This document shows, in pieces, positions 63,209-64,000 of a stretch of 64,000 nucleotides of DNA. Numbering within the stretch: position 1 is the stretch's first letter; each line of letters starts with the position of its first letter. The DNA comes from Amaricoccus solimangrovi. GTDB taxonomy: Bacteria > Pseudomonadota > Alphaproteobacteria > Rhodobacterales > Rhodobacteraceae. The notes under the pieces are model-generated. The model was not told the DNA's origin, made no database searches, and worked only from the letters and a program-made list of their open reading frames with translations. Made by a program: the position numbers and the translations under genes. Location of the stretch: contig NZ_VFRP01000008.1 in NCBI RefSeq assembly GCF_006385685.1, positions 62,001 to 126,000 of the forward strand. Direction: 5' to 3'.

Positions 63209-64000
63209 ATGACAGACGAGAGCGACACGCCGCGCGCGCGCGGCCTCCGCCCCGGCCTCGCGAGCCTTCTCCTCGCGCTCGGCCTCGCCGCGCCGGCGCC
63301 CGCGGCCGACCAGACGCTGATCTCGATCGGAACGGGGGGCAAGACCGGCGTCTATTATCTCGTCGGCGGCGCGATCTGCGATCTGGTGAACGCGCGGCGC
63401 TGGGAGACCGGGATCCGCTGCCTGACCGAGGCTTCCGACGGCTCGATCCAGAACCTGCGCGATGTGCGAAGCGGCGCGCGGACCTTCGGTCTCGTCCAGT
63501 CCGACTGGCAGTATCACGCGGTCGGGGGCACCGCGGTCTTCGCCGAGGTCGGGCCGGACCGCGAGCTGCGCTCGGTCCTCGGCCTCTTTCCCGAACCCTT
63601 CACCGTCGTCGCCCGCCCGGGCGCCGGGATCCGCGGCTTCGGTGATCTGCGCGGCAAGCGCGTGAGCCTCGGCCCCGCCGGATCGGGCGGGCGGGCGACG
63701 ATGGGGGTGGTGATGGCGGCGATGGGCTGGACCGAGGCGGATTTCGCCTATGTCGCCGACACGCCGATGCCCGACACCGCCCGCGCGCTCTGCGCGGGGG
63801 AGATCGACGCGGCCATCTTCATCGTCGCGCATCCGAACCTGACGGTCGAGGAGATGGAGGCGAGTTGCGGCGCGGCGCTGGTCCCGGTCGCGGGGCCGGG
63901 GATCGAGCGGCTGGTCGCCGCGAACGGCTACTACCGCCCGGCGGAGATCCCGGCCGGCAGCTACCCGGAACAGACCGGGGCCGTTCCCACCTTCGCGCTG
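63209..64000 (+). CDS. TAXI-family TRAP transporter solute-binding protein (partial, 3' end outside window)
   Basis: The frame is open to the window edge (264 codons). A signal peptide (LASLLLALGLAAPAPAAD) is followed by the TAXI lead QTLISIGTGGKTGVYYLVGGAICDLVN and by LTEASDGSIQNLRDVRSGARTFGLVQSDWQYHA, DLRGKRVSLGPAGSGGRATM and DAAIFIVAHPNLTVEEM. TAXI proteins bind small acids for secondary TRAP uptake. ATG 63209 is 166 bases from the divergent channel gene. Confidence 0.88.
   Translation, partial: MTDESDTPRARGLRPGLASLLLALGLAAPAPAADQTLISIGTGGKTGVYYLVGGAICDLVNARRWETGIRCLTEASDGSIQNLRDVRSGARTFGLVQSDWQYHAVGGTAVFAEVGPDRELRSVLGLFPEPFTVVARPGAGIRGFGDLRGKRVSLGPAGSGGRATMGVVMAAMGWTEADFAYVADTPMPDTARALCAGEIDAAIFIVAHPNLTVEEMEASCGAALVPVAGPGIERLVAANGYYRPAEIPAGSYPEQTGAVPTFAL

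Noticed and set aside
61591-63645. Long plus-strand frame opposite the MscS gene
   Set aside because: Repetitive Arg/Asp/Glu-rich translation with no recognisable domain; it conflicts with the MscS gene and with the TAXI gene start.

Overview
The window is very GC-rich (about 70% by eye) with tightly packed genes, many joined by ATGA, GTGA or TGATG start/stop overlaps. Gene content points to an alphaproteobacterium, most likely Rhodobacterales-like: a PQQ-alcohol-dehydrogenase-associated ABC operon, Liv-type and sugar ABC importers, NsrR/flavohaemoglobin, a thiO-S-G-E operon under a TPP riboswitch, and a TAXI-type TRAP binding protein. The species cannot be told from the sequence alone. No rRNA, tRNA, CRISPR, transposase or origin was seen.

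Layout. 1-5.6 kb: tail of a PQQ-dependent alcohol oxidation cluster (two binding proteins, YVTN propeller, unknown secreted protein, ABC-2 exporter). 5.6-10.7 kb: a flavin monooxygenase and a zinc alcohol dehydrogenase, divergent from an AcoR-type sigma-54 activator, with a near-consensus -24/-12 promoter and palindromic activator sites. 10.7-18.3 kb: a serine hydrolase, then a Liv-type importer (with LivH and LivM fused) led by a second flavin monooxygenase. 18.6-25.1 kb: aldo/keto reductase, DEAD-box helicase, GMC oxidoreductase, SDR and a LacI regulator. 25.2-27.1 kb: nsrR-like gene and divergent hmp, with an 11-1-11 NsrR box between them. 27.1-36.2 kb: a seven-gene sugar/cyclitol operon (Gfo/Idh/MocA dehydrogenase, IolE/MocC-like isomerase, ribose-type ABC importer, DUF4432 epimerase-like protein, MocD-like di-iron oxygenase) with a divergent LacI regulator. 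36.3-37.1 kb: a broken autotransporter. 37.1-41.4 kb: RTX protein, ECF sigma factor, anti-sigma factor and S8-peptidase lipoprotein. 41.4-50.3 kb: IclR regulator and a complete non-phosphorylating L-fucose pathway with its own ABC importer. 50.5-54.2 kb: potassium channel, dicarboxylate/amino-acid symporter, VOC protein, TetR regulator. 54.3-61.0 kb: a nine-gene thiamine biosynthesis and salvage operon behind a TPP riboswitch. 61.1-64 kb: ccdAB toxin-antitoxin, an MscS channel and the start of a TAXI binding protein.

The most novel-looking locus is 37.1-41.4 kb. The periplasmic part of the anti-sigma factor resembles the propeptide-like N-terminal domain of the neighbouring subtilisin-like lipoprotein. 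The RTX gene and the anti-sigma gene both carry the same promoter-like motif (TTGAACC-N16-CGAC) about 50-60 bases upstream of their starts. Together this suggests a self-contained envelope signalling circuit: the peptidase recognises the anti-sigma factor, releases the ECF factor, and the ECF factor turns on the RTX protein. That circuit is inference; the motif, the domain resemblance and the gene arrangement are visible in the sequence.
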